In this document: in pieces, positions 1 through 6,851 of the stretch | How positions within the stretch are numbered: position 1 is the first letter of the stretch | How the letters are laid out: every line of letters starts with the position of its first letter | Source: CAZMFZ01 sp964565665 | Lineage (GTDB): Bacteria > Bacteroidota > Bacteroidia > Cytophagales > UBA9547 | Direction: 5' to 3' | DNA length: 27,473 bases | Assembly: GCA_964565665.1 (NCBI GenBank) | Contig: CAZMFZ010000038.1 | Location: 1 to 27,473 of the forward strand | The notes under the pieces: generated by a model | Databases searched by the model: none | What the model saw: only the letters and a program-made list of their open reading frames with translations | Told to the model about the DNA's origin: nothing | Position numbers and translations under genes: made by a program

Positions 1-69
1 AGGTTTCGTTCATTTTAAATACTGAGTATATACCTTGCCTGAGGTTTCGTTCATTCCCCATACTAAGTA
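1..69. repeat. Two copies of a 41-bp-period direct repeat at the window edge
   Basis: The 14-mer AGGTTTCGTTCATT occurs at 1-14 and again at 42-55. A second shared block, ATACT(G/A)AGTA, occurs at 19-28 and 60-69, at the same 41-base offset. Over the 28 aligned positions 23 are identical; the next 13 bases diverge. The first copy begins at base 1, so more copies may lie to the left. No gene is visible here. It may be an intergenic tandem repeat or the decayed end of a gene outside the window. Confidence 0.6.
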
Positions 70-151
70 ATTTACTTTAAAAATTTATGTTTTAGAGAGA
101 AAGCCTAACGGTGGGTACTTTTTATTCATTAAGAAAGTATAAAATTTTATC

Positions 152-159
152 TAGCTTTG
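152..159 (+). promoter_or_regulatory. Bacteroidota -7 promoter element
   Basis: TAGCTTTG matches the Bacteroidota -7 consensus TAnnTTTG exactly and lies 28 bases before the ATG at 188, which implies a short leader. No TTTG is present about 19 bp upstream, so only half of the consensus is seen. Confidence 0.5.
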
Positions 160-187
160 AAAAACTAACTTAAATTATTTAAAAATT

Positions 188-946
188 ATGAAAACCTTAG
201 AACCATTAAATGTAGCACGCCTCTCGAACCTAGAATTTGGTCAGCATACCAAAAGTATTCATAAAAACATTAGCGTTTTAGGTGGCGCTGAAAGTATTAT
301 TACCGATTCTGTGCTGATTAGCTATTTAGCAAATATTGATAGTAATATCACTATTTACGATAAGGCCATTAAACAAATAGCCAAGAGTGATGAAACTGTT
401 AAAATAGAGGCCTCAGATAAGCTACGCGATACTTCTGTTACAGCAGCCATTCGATACTTGTCTGTATTCGAGCTATCAGATGTAGAAGCAGAGCAACTGG
501 CTTTCGCAAGTCTCGATACTCTCTTTAGTGTTTATAAAGGTATTCAAAATTGGAATTACGAGGAAGAGACAAATGGCATCGACAACTTAACTACCGACTT
601 AACGGGTACAAAATACAAACCTCATGTAGATACTATTGGCTTAACTAGGTACGTAACCCGAATAAAACTGGCAAATGATGCTTTCAAACTTGTATTTGAG
701 AAAAGAACACAAGAAGTTTCGAGTAAAGAAGTATATGATGTAAAGGCCATAAGAAACGAGCTAAAAACTATTTATACAGATGCGGTTGATTATATTTTGA
801 GCATGGCAAAAGCAAAAAATACTGATGAATACAATCAAACACTAAATGTTGTCAATACCGTGAGGAAATACTATTCTGATACACTCGCAAAAAGAAAATC
901 AGGTAAAAATGGGGATGAAGTAACACCTATTCCGCCTATCATTTAG
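188..946 (+). CDS. Uncharacterised 252-aa protein (possibly DUF6261-like)
   Basis: I cannot assign a function. The protein is soluble and probably cytoplasmic: no signal peptide and no membrane segment. It looks mostly helical, with long charged stretches (for example around residues 55-80 and 165-235) and a short proline-rich tail ending VTPIPPII. Size, the opening motif (LNVARLSNLEFGQ) and the helical character recall the DUF6261 family of Bacteroidota, several of which lie near mobile or repeated DNA, but this is from memory and uncertain. The ATG follows an exact TAnnTTTG promoter element by 28 bases, and a hairpin follows the stop, so it looks monocistronic. It sits beside the direct repeats at the window edge. 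Confidence 0.8.
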   Translation: MKTLEPLNVARLSNLEFGQHTKSIHKNISVLGGAESIITDSVLISYLANIDSNITIYDKAIKQIAKSDETVKIEASDKLRDTSVTAAIRYLSVFELSDVEAEQLAFASLDTLFSVYKGIQNWNYEEETNGIDNLTTDLTGTKYKPHVDTIGLTRYVTRIKLANDAFKLVFEKRTQEVSSKEVYDVKAIRNELKTIYTDAVDYILSMAKAKNTDEYNQTLNVVNTVRKYYSDTLAKRKSGKNGDEVTPIPPII

Positions 947-969
947 GGTTCTTTACTTGCCTCCCCCAT

Positions 970-1018
970 CGATGCTATGGGCAATGCCATTTACAAACTA
1001 AAGGGCATTGCCGCATCG
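970..1018. terminator. Hairpin between convergent genes
   Basis: A 9-bp perfect stem (GGCAATGCC at 980-988 with GGCATTGCC at 1004-1012) is extended outward by CGATGC (970-975) pairing with GCATCG (1013-1018), with a 4-base bulge at 976-979. A T-rich stretch follows on the plus strand. It lies 23 bases after the stop of the 252-aa gene and beyond the 3' end of the convergent protease gene, so it probably ends transcription from the plus strand and perhaps from both. Confidence 0.6.
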
Positions 1019-1081
1019 CTTTTATTTGCAGTGCCTAAAATTCTGTTTCGTTTATATTTTATTCTAACAAAATAGAGGGTA

Positions 1082-2002
1082 TCACTGAGGCTCAGCCTCA
1101 ATCATATTCGCTTGTATTTTGAAAAAAAGTAGCAATGCGGTGAAGCATACAGCTGAACCAATAATCAAACCCGTGGGTATATCATGTGTAGTTTCCAAAT
1201 CTATCTCTATTTGGTTGATGTTTTTCATGTGAATAAGAAGCAGCGTAAAGCCATTGTTCACAAAATGAGCCGTCATAGGTATGAGAATATTGCCTGACCA
1301 TAAATACAAGTATCCGAACAGAGCACCTAAAAACATTCGTGGAAAAAAACCATAAAATTGCAGGTGAATGCCACTGAAAATAATAGCAGCAACCCAAACG
1401 GCTGTGTGTTTATTTTTGAATAAATCTTTTAGCAAATTTTGTAAACCGCCCCTGAAAAGCAATTCTTCACCCACAGCCGGAATTAAGGCTATCACTACCA
1501 AACCAACCAAAAATTGGCTATTGGTTTCGAATTGGGTCAGGTACTCTGTCAATATTTTTAGTTCGCCTTCTTTATCGGCCATCCATTTTTCGATGTCTGC
1601 CAGAAATGTAGGAAGCTTCATTTGCATATTTTGTTCAGCTATCCACGCATTGGCAGGCATTGAAACTATCACAAGCAAAGCCGTAAGTAGAAAAAATAGT
1701 TCTTTAGGTAAATATTCAAAAAACACCACTTTATCAGTGTAAAAATACCGGAAGAAAAGAAGCGGAGCCACCACCATTGAACCAAAAGAAGTCAAGCCCT
1801 GTACATAGAGCAATATATAGCGAAAATCAGGATAGGCTTGCGGATTTGCAACCATATTACCCATAGAGAGAACTCTATCACCAATAAATGGATAAAGCGT
1901 AGCTATAATGAGGAATTGAGCAATAAAAAGCCCACAAATGAAAAAGCCTATCAGTATGGCAATGAGAATAAGCGGATGGTACGAACGCTGGTTTAATTGC
2001 AT
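1082..2002 (-). CDS. CPBP family intramembrane metalloprotease
   Basis: Integral membrane protein of the CPBP (CAAX protease and bacteriocin-processing, Abi) family, whose members cleave substrates within the membrane or act in bacteriocin immunity. From the ATG at 2002 the protein is 306 aa. Family motifs are present: EELLFRGG with the glutamate pair at about residues 179-180, the histidine of FSGIHLQF at about 213, and HFVNNGF with its histidine at about 246; these are the expected metal ligands and catalytic residues. Several hydrophobic segments lie on both sides. An upstream TTG at 2026 would add 8 residues; I prefer the ATG because it directly precedes a conventional N-terminus. The gene is convergent with the unknown gene at 188-946. 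The substrate cannot be told from the sequence. Confidence 0.88.
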   Translation of the reverse strand: MQLNQRSYHPLILIAILIGFFICGLFIAQFLIIATLYPFIGDRVLSMGNMVANPQAYPDFRYILLYVQGLTSFGSMVVAPLLFFRYFYTDKVVFFEYLPKELFFLLTALLVIVSMPANAWIAEQNMQMKLPTFLADIEKWMADKEGELKILTEYLTQFETNSQFLVGLVVIALIPAVGEELLFRGGLQNLLKDLFKNKHTAVWVAAIIFSGIHLQFYGFFPRMFLGALFGYLYLWSGNILIPMTAHFVNNGFTLLLIHMKNINQIEIDLETTHDIPTGLIIGSAVCFTALLLFFKIQANMIEAEPQ

Positions 2003-2081
2003 ATAATGAGTTAATTTTGAAAACAAAAGTAACTGAAATTCTAATGTGATGAATACCGCAAAACAAACGGCACAAGCTTAA

Positions 2082-2264
2082 TTTTTGATTTACTGCTCAC
2101 TTCCAGATGAAGTAAAGGATGAACTTAAAAGAATGATAGCCTCCGATTATGATGATTTGCAACCTGATGAACTGTGTTAAATGTTGCAACATTCTATAGC
2201 AGATATTTGGAATGCGGCTGAAAATAAACATTGGGATACGTTTTTTAAATCGAATAAACAATAA
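2082..2264 (+). pseudogene. Possible remnant of a small gene, interrupted by a stop
   Basis: One reading frame stays protein-like across an in-frame TAA at 2178-2180. Before it the frame reads LPDEVKDELKRMIASDYDD and a few more residues; after it ATG (2181) opens a 27-aa ORF, MLQHSIADIWNAAENKHWD plus eight residues, ending TAA at 2264. No ATG starts the first part and a stop lies at 2079-2081. The charged helical composition looks like a decayed small antitoxin-like or hypothetical protein. I cannot name the family. The downstream ORF alone could be a real 27-aa peptide. Confidence 0.3.
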
Positions 2265-2300
2265 TCTAAGTCAATCAAATAGCTTAAGAGGTTAATATAA

Positions 2301-3290
2301 ATGGTAAAAATAGGCAATATAGAATTAGGCGAATTCCCCTTGCTTTTAGCCCCGATGGAAGATGTGAGTGATCCGCCTTTTAGAATTGTGTGCAAAGAAA
2401 ATGGGGCAGATTTGATGTATACAGAGTTTATTAGTTCTGAGGGATTGATACGCAATGCCACCAAGAGCTTGCATAAACTTGATATTTTCCCTGAAGAGCG
2501 ACCCATTGGCATTCAAATATTTGGAGATAAAGTAGAAGTAATGCGTGATGCGGCTAAAATAGCCAACGATGCAGGCCCGGAATTGGTAGATATTAATTTT
2601 GGTTGCCCTGTAAAAAACGTGGCTTGCAAAGGAGCAGGAGCGGGCTTGTTGAAAGATTTGCCCAAAATGCAGAAAATCACTGAAGAAATAGTAAAGATAT
2701 GCGACAGACCTGTGACTGTAAAAACACGATTAGGTTGGGACGACAGCACTATCAATATATTTGAATGTGTAAAACGTTTGCAAGATGTGGGTGTGCAGGC
2801 ACTCACCATTCATGCACGCACCCGAGCCCAAATGTACAAAGGCGATGCCGACTGGAGTTACATTGCCAAAGTAAAGGAAATGCAAGACATACACATTCCT
2901 ATTTTCGGCAATGGCGATGTAGATACTCCAGAAAAGGCCTGGGAATACCGCCAAAGATATGGGGTAGATGGCATAATGATCGGAAGAGGAGCCATTGGCC
3001 ATCCGTGGATATTCAGAGAAGTAAAGCATTATTTCAAATACCAACAATTACTACCTGGCCCTACACTCGAAGAAAGAGTAGAGGCATGTCGTAAGCATCT
3101 CATAAAATCTATTGAATGGAAAGGGGATAAGCTAGGCATATTTGAAATGCGTAGGCACTATACCAATTATTTCAGGGGCTTGCCCAATTTCAAAGATTAC
3201 CGTGTCAAATTGGTGATGGAAGAAAATCCTGCCGTTCTTTTCGAACTTTTAGAGGAAGTAAGCCATAAATATGAAACAGAATTGGTTTAA
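2301..3290 (+). CDS. dusB: tRNA-dihydrouridine synthase, DusB-type
   Basis: FMN-dependent reductase that converts uridines in the D-loop of tRNA to dihydrouridine. The 329-aa length is normal. The TIM-barrel FMN fold starts with LLLAPMEDVSDPPFR (residues 14-28). The catalytic cysteine is C102 in NFGCPVKNVACKGAGAGLL. KTRLGW (141-146), HARTRAQMYKGDADW (171-185), GNGDV (203-207) and GRGAIGHPWIF (228-238) are the phosphate- and FMN-binding and RNA-facing motifs of the family. The C-terminal helical domain (about 250-329) is the tRNA-binding part. The subtype (DusB rather than A or C) is inferred from the motifs and from DusB being the common form in Bacteroidota. A 12-bp-stem hairpin follows the stop at once, so it appears to be transcribed alone. 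Confidence 0.93.
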   Translation: MVKIGNIELGEFPLLLAPMEDVSDPPFRIVCKENGADLMYTEFISSEGLIRNATKSLHKLDIFPEERPIGIQIFGDKVEVMRDAAKIANDAGPELVDINFGCPVKNVACKGAGAGLLKDLPKMQKITEEIVKICDRPVTVKTRLGWDDSTINIFECVKRLQDVGVQALTIHARTRAQMYKGDADWSYIAKVKEMQDIHIPIFGNGDVDTPEKAWEYRQRYGVDGIMIGRGAIGHPWIFREVKHYFKYQQLLPGPTLEERVEACRKHLIKSIEWKGDKLGIFEMRRHYTNYFRGLPNFKDYRVKLVMEENPAVLFELLEEVSHKYETELV

Positions 3291-3293
3291 AAT

Positions 3294-3326
3294 AGAAACA
3301 CTGACAGCAATACCGTCAGTGTTTCT
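3294..3326 (+). terminator. Terminator hairpin after dusB
   Basis: GAAACACTGAC (3295-3305) pairs perfectly with GTCAGTGTTTC (3315-3325) around a 9-base loop, and A3294 with T3326 extends the stem to 12 bp. It starts four bases after the dusB stop. There is no long T-run, so it is an atypical intrinsic terminator, or an RNA-stabilising 3' hairpin. Confidence 0.65.
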
Positions 3327-3343
3327 CAAACTTTAACCCTAAT

Positions 3344-3456
3344 AATTTAATGTCATTCACTTAAGGATTAGTTTATGTACGCCTCCATTCATTGCCGTTG
3401 GTTTTAACCAACGGCAATGAATGGAGAGGCAATATCTTAAGCTAATGACATTAATT
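3344..3456. repeat. Nested inverted repeat, REP/MITE-like, upstream of argH
   Basis: The core is an almost perfect palindrome at 3383-3426: 21-bp arms either side of a TT centre, with GCCGTTGGTTTTAACCAACG at its middle. Outer inverted repeats TAATGTCATT (3348-3357) and AATGACATTA (3444-3453), plus CTTAAG-like blocks inside them, flank the core, giving a nested structure of about 113 bp. No coding frame is apparent. The form is that of a REP/BIME or MITE-like element, of the kind mobilised by REP-associated (Y1, RAYT) transposases in Bacteroidota; no transposase is nearby. It could also fold as a strong RNA hairpin in the argH leader. Confidence 0.7.
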
Positions 3457-3553
3457 CTCTATTTAGGTGATAATTATTTTTTATTTTATGTTGAATAATC
3501 TTTTTCAACTTCGCGGCCAGTTTGGTTTATCACTTTTATTTCAAAATTAAAAT

Positions 3554-4885
3554 ATGCAACTCTGGGCAAAAGACATACAAGTAAATAAGGCTATCGAACA
3601 ATTTACCACCGGGAAAGACAGAGAACTTGATTTGCTATTAGCAAAATACGATGTGTTGGGTTCGCTTGCTCATATTAGCATGCTCGAAACCATTGGCTTG
3701 CTTTCCAAGAATGAACTCGATAGGTTGCGTAATGCACTTATCGACATTTACAAAGAAATAAAAAAAGGAAATTTCAAAATAGAGGAAGGAACAGAAGATA
3801 TTCATTCGCAAATAGAATTTCTACTCACAAAAAAATTGGGTGATGTTGGCAAAAAGATCCATAGTGGCAGGTCGAGAAACGATCAAGTGTTGGTAGATTT
3901 AAAGCTCTTTATGCGCGATGAATTTGAATATTTGATAGGCGATATACAATCGCTCTTCACATTGCTGCAATCACAAAGCGAAAAATTCAAACATACTTTA
4001 TTGCCTGGATACACCCATTTTCAGGTGGCCATGCCTTCGTCATTTGGGCTTTGGTTTGGAGCTTATGCCGAAGCATTGGTCGATGATTTGCATTCACTTT
4101 CAGGCAGTTACAAAATTATAAATAAAAACCCATTAGGTTCAGCAGCTGGATATGGAGCTTCCTTTCCGCTCAATAGAACCCTTACCACCCAACTTTTAGG
4201 CTTCGAAAGTTTAAACTATAATGTAGTGTACGCTCAAATTACCCGTGGCAAAACAGATGCTGCCGTGGCTTCTTCACTGGCAAATGTGGCATACACTCTA
4301 AATAAACTGGCTTCAGATGCAGTATTGTATGTGTGTCAAAATTTTCAATTTATCAATTTTCCTGAAGAATTGATGGAAGGCTCCAGCATTATGCCACACA
4401 AGAAAAATCCTGATGTATTTGAATTGATTAGGGCAAAAACCAATAAAATAAAGGCATTGCCTAATGATATTTTGATGCTCACCACAAATCTACCATCGGG
4501 CTATCACCGCGATCTCCAGATTTTGAAAGAATATATTTTACCCGCTTTTGGAGAACTTAGAAGCTGCATTCAAATGGCAATTATTATGCTTTCGGCCGTA
4601 AAAGTGCGAGAGAATATTGTTGGGGAAGATACCTACAAATATATGTTCAGTGTGGAGCGTGTGAATGAATTGGTACTGAAAGGCTTGCCTTTTAGAGATG
4701 CATATAAACAAGTAGGGAAGGAAATAGAAGATGGGGGCTTTGCGCCAAACTACAATATAAATCACACCCACGAGGGTAGCATTGGAAATTTGTGCAATGC
4801 TGAAATTAGAACATTATTTGAAAATGCTTTGCAAGGTTTTGATTTTAAAAATAAGAATGAAGCATTTGCAAGATTGTTGCAGTAA
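3554..4885 (+). CDS. argH: Argininosuccinate lyase
   Basis: Last step of arginine synthesis: splits argininosuccinate into arginine and fumarate; a cytoplasmic homotetramer of the fumarase/aspartase superfamily. The 443-aa length fits the family. Visible motifs are SGRSRNDQV (residues 104-112, substrate binding), PGYTHFQVAMP (151-161, containing the conserved histidine) and the lyase signature GSSIMPHKKNP (276-286), whose serine in the flexible loop is the catalytic base. The ATG at 3554 is the natural start. No other arg gene is near: argH stands alone between the nested inverted repeat and a convergent membrane-protein gene, so arginine genes are scattered or continue elsewhere in the genome. 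Confidence 0.96.
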   Translation: MQLWAKDIQVNKAIEQFTTGKDRELDLLLAKYDVLGSLAHISMLETIGLLSKNELDRLRNALIDIYKEIKKGNFKIEEGTEDIHSQIEFLLTKKLGDVGKKIHSGRSRNDQVLVDLKLFMRDEFEYLIGDIQSLFTLLQSQSEKFKHTLLPGYTHFQVAMPSSFGLWFGAYAEALVDDLHSLSGSYKIINKNPLGSAAGYGASFPLNRTLTTQLLGFESLNYNVVYAQITRGKTDAAVASSLANVAYTLNKLASDAVLYVCQNFQFINFPEELMEGSSIMPHKKNPDVFELIRAKTNKIKALPNDILMLTTNLPSGYHRDLQILKEYILPAFGELRSCIQMAIIMLSAVKVRENIVGEDTYKYMFSVERVNELVLKGLPFRDAYKQVGKEIEDGGFAPNYNINHTHEGSIGNLCNAEIRTLFENALQGFDFKNKNEAFARLLQ

Positions 4886-4962
4886 AAGTTTCTTTAATTG
4901 AAAACAACTAAAAAAAGTAGGTTTCGAACTTATTTAATTTTGGATATCAAATCTATATAATT

Positions 4963-6351
4963 TCAAATTTTCACCACAATTTTAAGGCTTTTGAATACAT
5001 TGAAAAATATAAAAAGGAACACATAACCCCAAAAGGCATTGTTGGCCATAAATTCAAAGCAGTTTGTACGCCATAATTGCATAAATAAACCAGTAAAAAA
5101 TAGCCCACTTCCAAAAACATACCCTCCAAATAATGATTCGGCTTTTACTGAAACGTAAGATAAAAACATACCTATAAAAAAGCATCCTAAAATCACTCCC
5201 GTTAATCCATAACTCAGATAGCAATCTACAATAAAAGCAGGTTTAGCTGAAACTTCTGAGAATTCACTCACTACCCCTGCTTCAATTACCCGTTGCATTA
5301 CCATTTCTTCTGTGATAGGTTTATTGGGAAAAAATACACGCGGAATAATGCTCTCCAATGCCTGTATTACAATTTCAAAATAATAAAAATCTCTTCGATC
5401 GGGCACACTTTCTACATATTTGGTGAACATGCTAATTTCCGATAGCCTTACCGTCAAAAATGACCAGTTAGTTTCGCCAATATCAACATTGCCTTCTCTA
5501 ATTTCATTAATGGCGTATTCTACTAATTCTTGGCCCTGCATTTCACCGCCCCAAGCCATAGAACGCACTATTGCATTATAAGTGGGTACATAAGTAAAAT
5601 AAATAATGAGCACTATTGGGGAAGCCAAGGTAACTGCCGTTTTGTAGTTTTGATACAAATAGGTTCCTAGCAATATCAATGGAACAATAATAGCCTCTTT
5701 CCAACCTGAGCTAAGTGCTTGAATATAGTTCGACATAAATATAAGACCTGAAATAGCCGAAGGCAAAAATTGTTTTGCAGGCAAGGCAAACGCCAAGCTA
5801 AGAATAGAGGCTACAATAGATACCCCAGATACTATCTGCACAATTTGGGAAAGACCTAGTATAAATTGAATAACAATGGAAATAACAGTAAGCGATAGTG
5901 ATAAATAAAGTGTAAACTGCGAAACATCTTCTACATTAAATTTATACTTAGGGCTTTTATAGTTCATAAAGCTGACTATACCCAACACATAAAAACTATG
6001 TCCCGTTAAGTAATAACGCTGGCATTCTGCCATCAGTTCTAATTGCTTCCATTCCACCACATAAAATGGATCTTGATCGAAAAATTTATATCCAAGTTGG
6101 TCGAAAAAATAGAAAACAGAGGTAAATGCCATGTAGCCGCCAAATATAATTTGGGGCAATACCAAGGGTCGCATTGCCTGTTCAAATAAAGGACGGTCTG
6201 TTGGCAAAGGTCTAAGGTTACCGCTTAGGCTATAATAAAAAACCCAAATGCTGCCAGCCCAAGCAATGAAATATGAAGTTACTATTTCTGTTGAAAAAAT
6301 ATATGAGAGAAAAAGTGGTATGAGTAGTAGTAGATATTTGAGAATATTCAT
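4963..6351 (-). CDS. Multi-spanning membrane protein, Wzy/O-antigen-polymerase-like
   Basis: A 462-aa protein with roughly ten hydrophobic segments and a larger extracytoplasmic loop at about residues 265-345. Towards the end of that loop the motif IIPRVFFPNKPI (about 330-345) resembles the IPR-xx-xPxKP motif of Wzy/O-antigen-polymerase-like proteins, which join glycan repeat units in the membrane. This assignment rests on topology and one motif, so it is tentative; related Wzy-like proteins have been described as partners of Bacteroidota exosortases, but no exosortase is present here. No glycosyltransferase, flippase or other polysaccharide gene is nearby. It lies 53 bases downstream of gldC on the same strand and may be cotranscribed with it. 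Confidence 0.6.
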   Translation of the reverse strand: MNILKYLLLLIPLFLSYIFSTEIVTSYFIAWAGSIWVFYYSLSGNLRPLPTDRPLFEQAMRPLVLPQIIFGGYMAFTSVFYFFDQLGYKFFDQDPFYVVEWKQLELMAECQRYYLTGHSFYVLGIVSFMNYKSPKYKFNVEDVSQFTLYLSLSLTVISIVIQFILGLSQIVQIVSGVSIVASILSLAFALPAKQFLPSAISGLIFMSNYIQALSSGWKEAIIVPLILLGTYLYQNYKTAVTLASPIVLIIYFTYVPTYNAIVRSMAWGGEMQGQELVEYAINEIREGNVDIGETNWSFLTVRLSEISMFTKYVESVPDRRDFYYFEIVIQALESIIPRVFFPNKPITEEMVMQRVIEAGVVSEFSEVSAKPAFIVDCYLSYGLTGVILGCFFIGMFLSYVSVKAESLFGGYVFGSGLFFTGLFMQLWRTNCFEFMANNAFWGYVFLFIFFNVFKSLKIVVKI

Positions 6352-6404
6352 TTTTAATCAGCCTCTTGTATTATCCCAAATTCCTCACAATTGAGTTGCT
6401 AAAC

Positions 6405-6743
6405 TTATTGTTCTTTACTTTCTTTTTCTATATATTTCCCTAGTCTTTTACACAAATCATCTATTTCGGAGTATAGAATTTCATCTCCGGTAGCGTTTCG
6501 CAGGCTTTCAGCAAGCCCACCTATAGTTTCGACATAAAAACGTTTCATATCAAGTGCAGGCATCTCTTTGCCCCAAAGGTCTATTTTTAAGGTGTTGTTG
6601 TGGCTCGAATCCCAAAGTGAGATACAAAAAGCTTTTACTTCTTCTAGCCCTGAGGGATTTTTATCAGTAGCATCCCAGTATAATTTTTCGGGAATATTTT
6701 GATTGTCTAATTCTACTACAAATTTAATTTCTGTTTTTCGCAT
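6405..6743 (-). CDS. gldC: Gliding motility protein GldC
   Basis: Small (112-aa) cytoplasmic protein of the GldC family. The start (MRKTEIKFVVELDNQNIPEK), the central DSSHNNTLKIDLWGKEMP and MKRFYVETIGGLAESL match the family pattern of a strand-rich N-terminal half followed by helices. In Flavobacterium johnsoniae GldC supports gliding but is not strictly required; homologues occur widely in Bacteroidota, including non-gliders, so its presence alone does not prove motility. An exact TAnnTTTG element lies 29 bases upstream of the ATG, so it has its own promoter although it follows the PorE-like gene by 108 bases on the same strand. The usual neighbour gldB is not in the window. Confidence 0.88.
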   Translation of the reverse strand: MRKTEIKFVVELDNQNIPEKLYWDATDKNPSGLEEVKAFCISLWDSSHNNTLKIDLWGKEMPALDMKRFYVETIGGLAESLRNATGDEILYSEIDDLCKRLGKYIEKESKEQ

Positions 6744-6771
6744 GAGAAGATTTGACTGATTGTAAAGTCGG

Positions 6772-6779
6772 CAAAAGTA
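6772..6779 (-). promoter_or_regulatory. -7 promoter element for gldC
   Basis: On the minus strand the sequence is TACTTTTG, an exact TAnnTTTG match, 29 bases upstream of the gldC ATG. No TTTG is found at the expected -33 spacing. Confidence 0.5.
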
Positions 6780-6851
6780 ACGAATGAGAGTTGAATATTT
6801 ATTGAGATTGCTTGGTCAATCTTCTATTTTGAATTTCGAATAGTAAACGGC

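Noticed and set aside
1..69. CRISPR-like direct repeat at the left edge
   Set aside because: Only two imperfect copies with a 41-base period, similarity extends beyond a fixed repeat unit, and no cas gene is in the window.
1368..1742. 124-codon open frame opposite the CPBP protease gene
   Set aside because: Antisense to the conserved EExxxR region; low-complexity translation, no start signal.
2003..2026. TTG start for the CPBP protease
   Set aside because: An ATG 24 bases downstream gives a normal N-terminus; the TTG cannot be excluded but has no support.
2082..2264. Toxin-antitoxin pair
   Set aside because: Charged small ORFs only; no recognisable toxin or antitoxin fold, and no intact first ORF.
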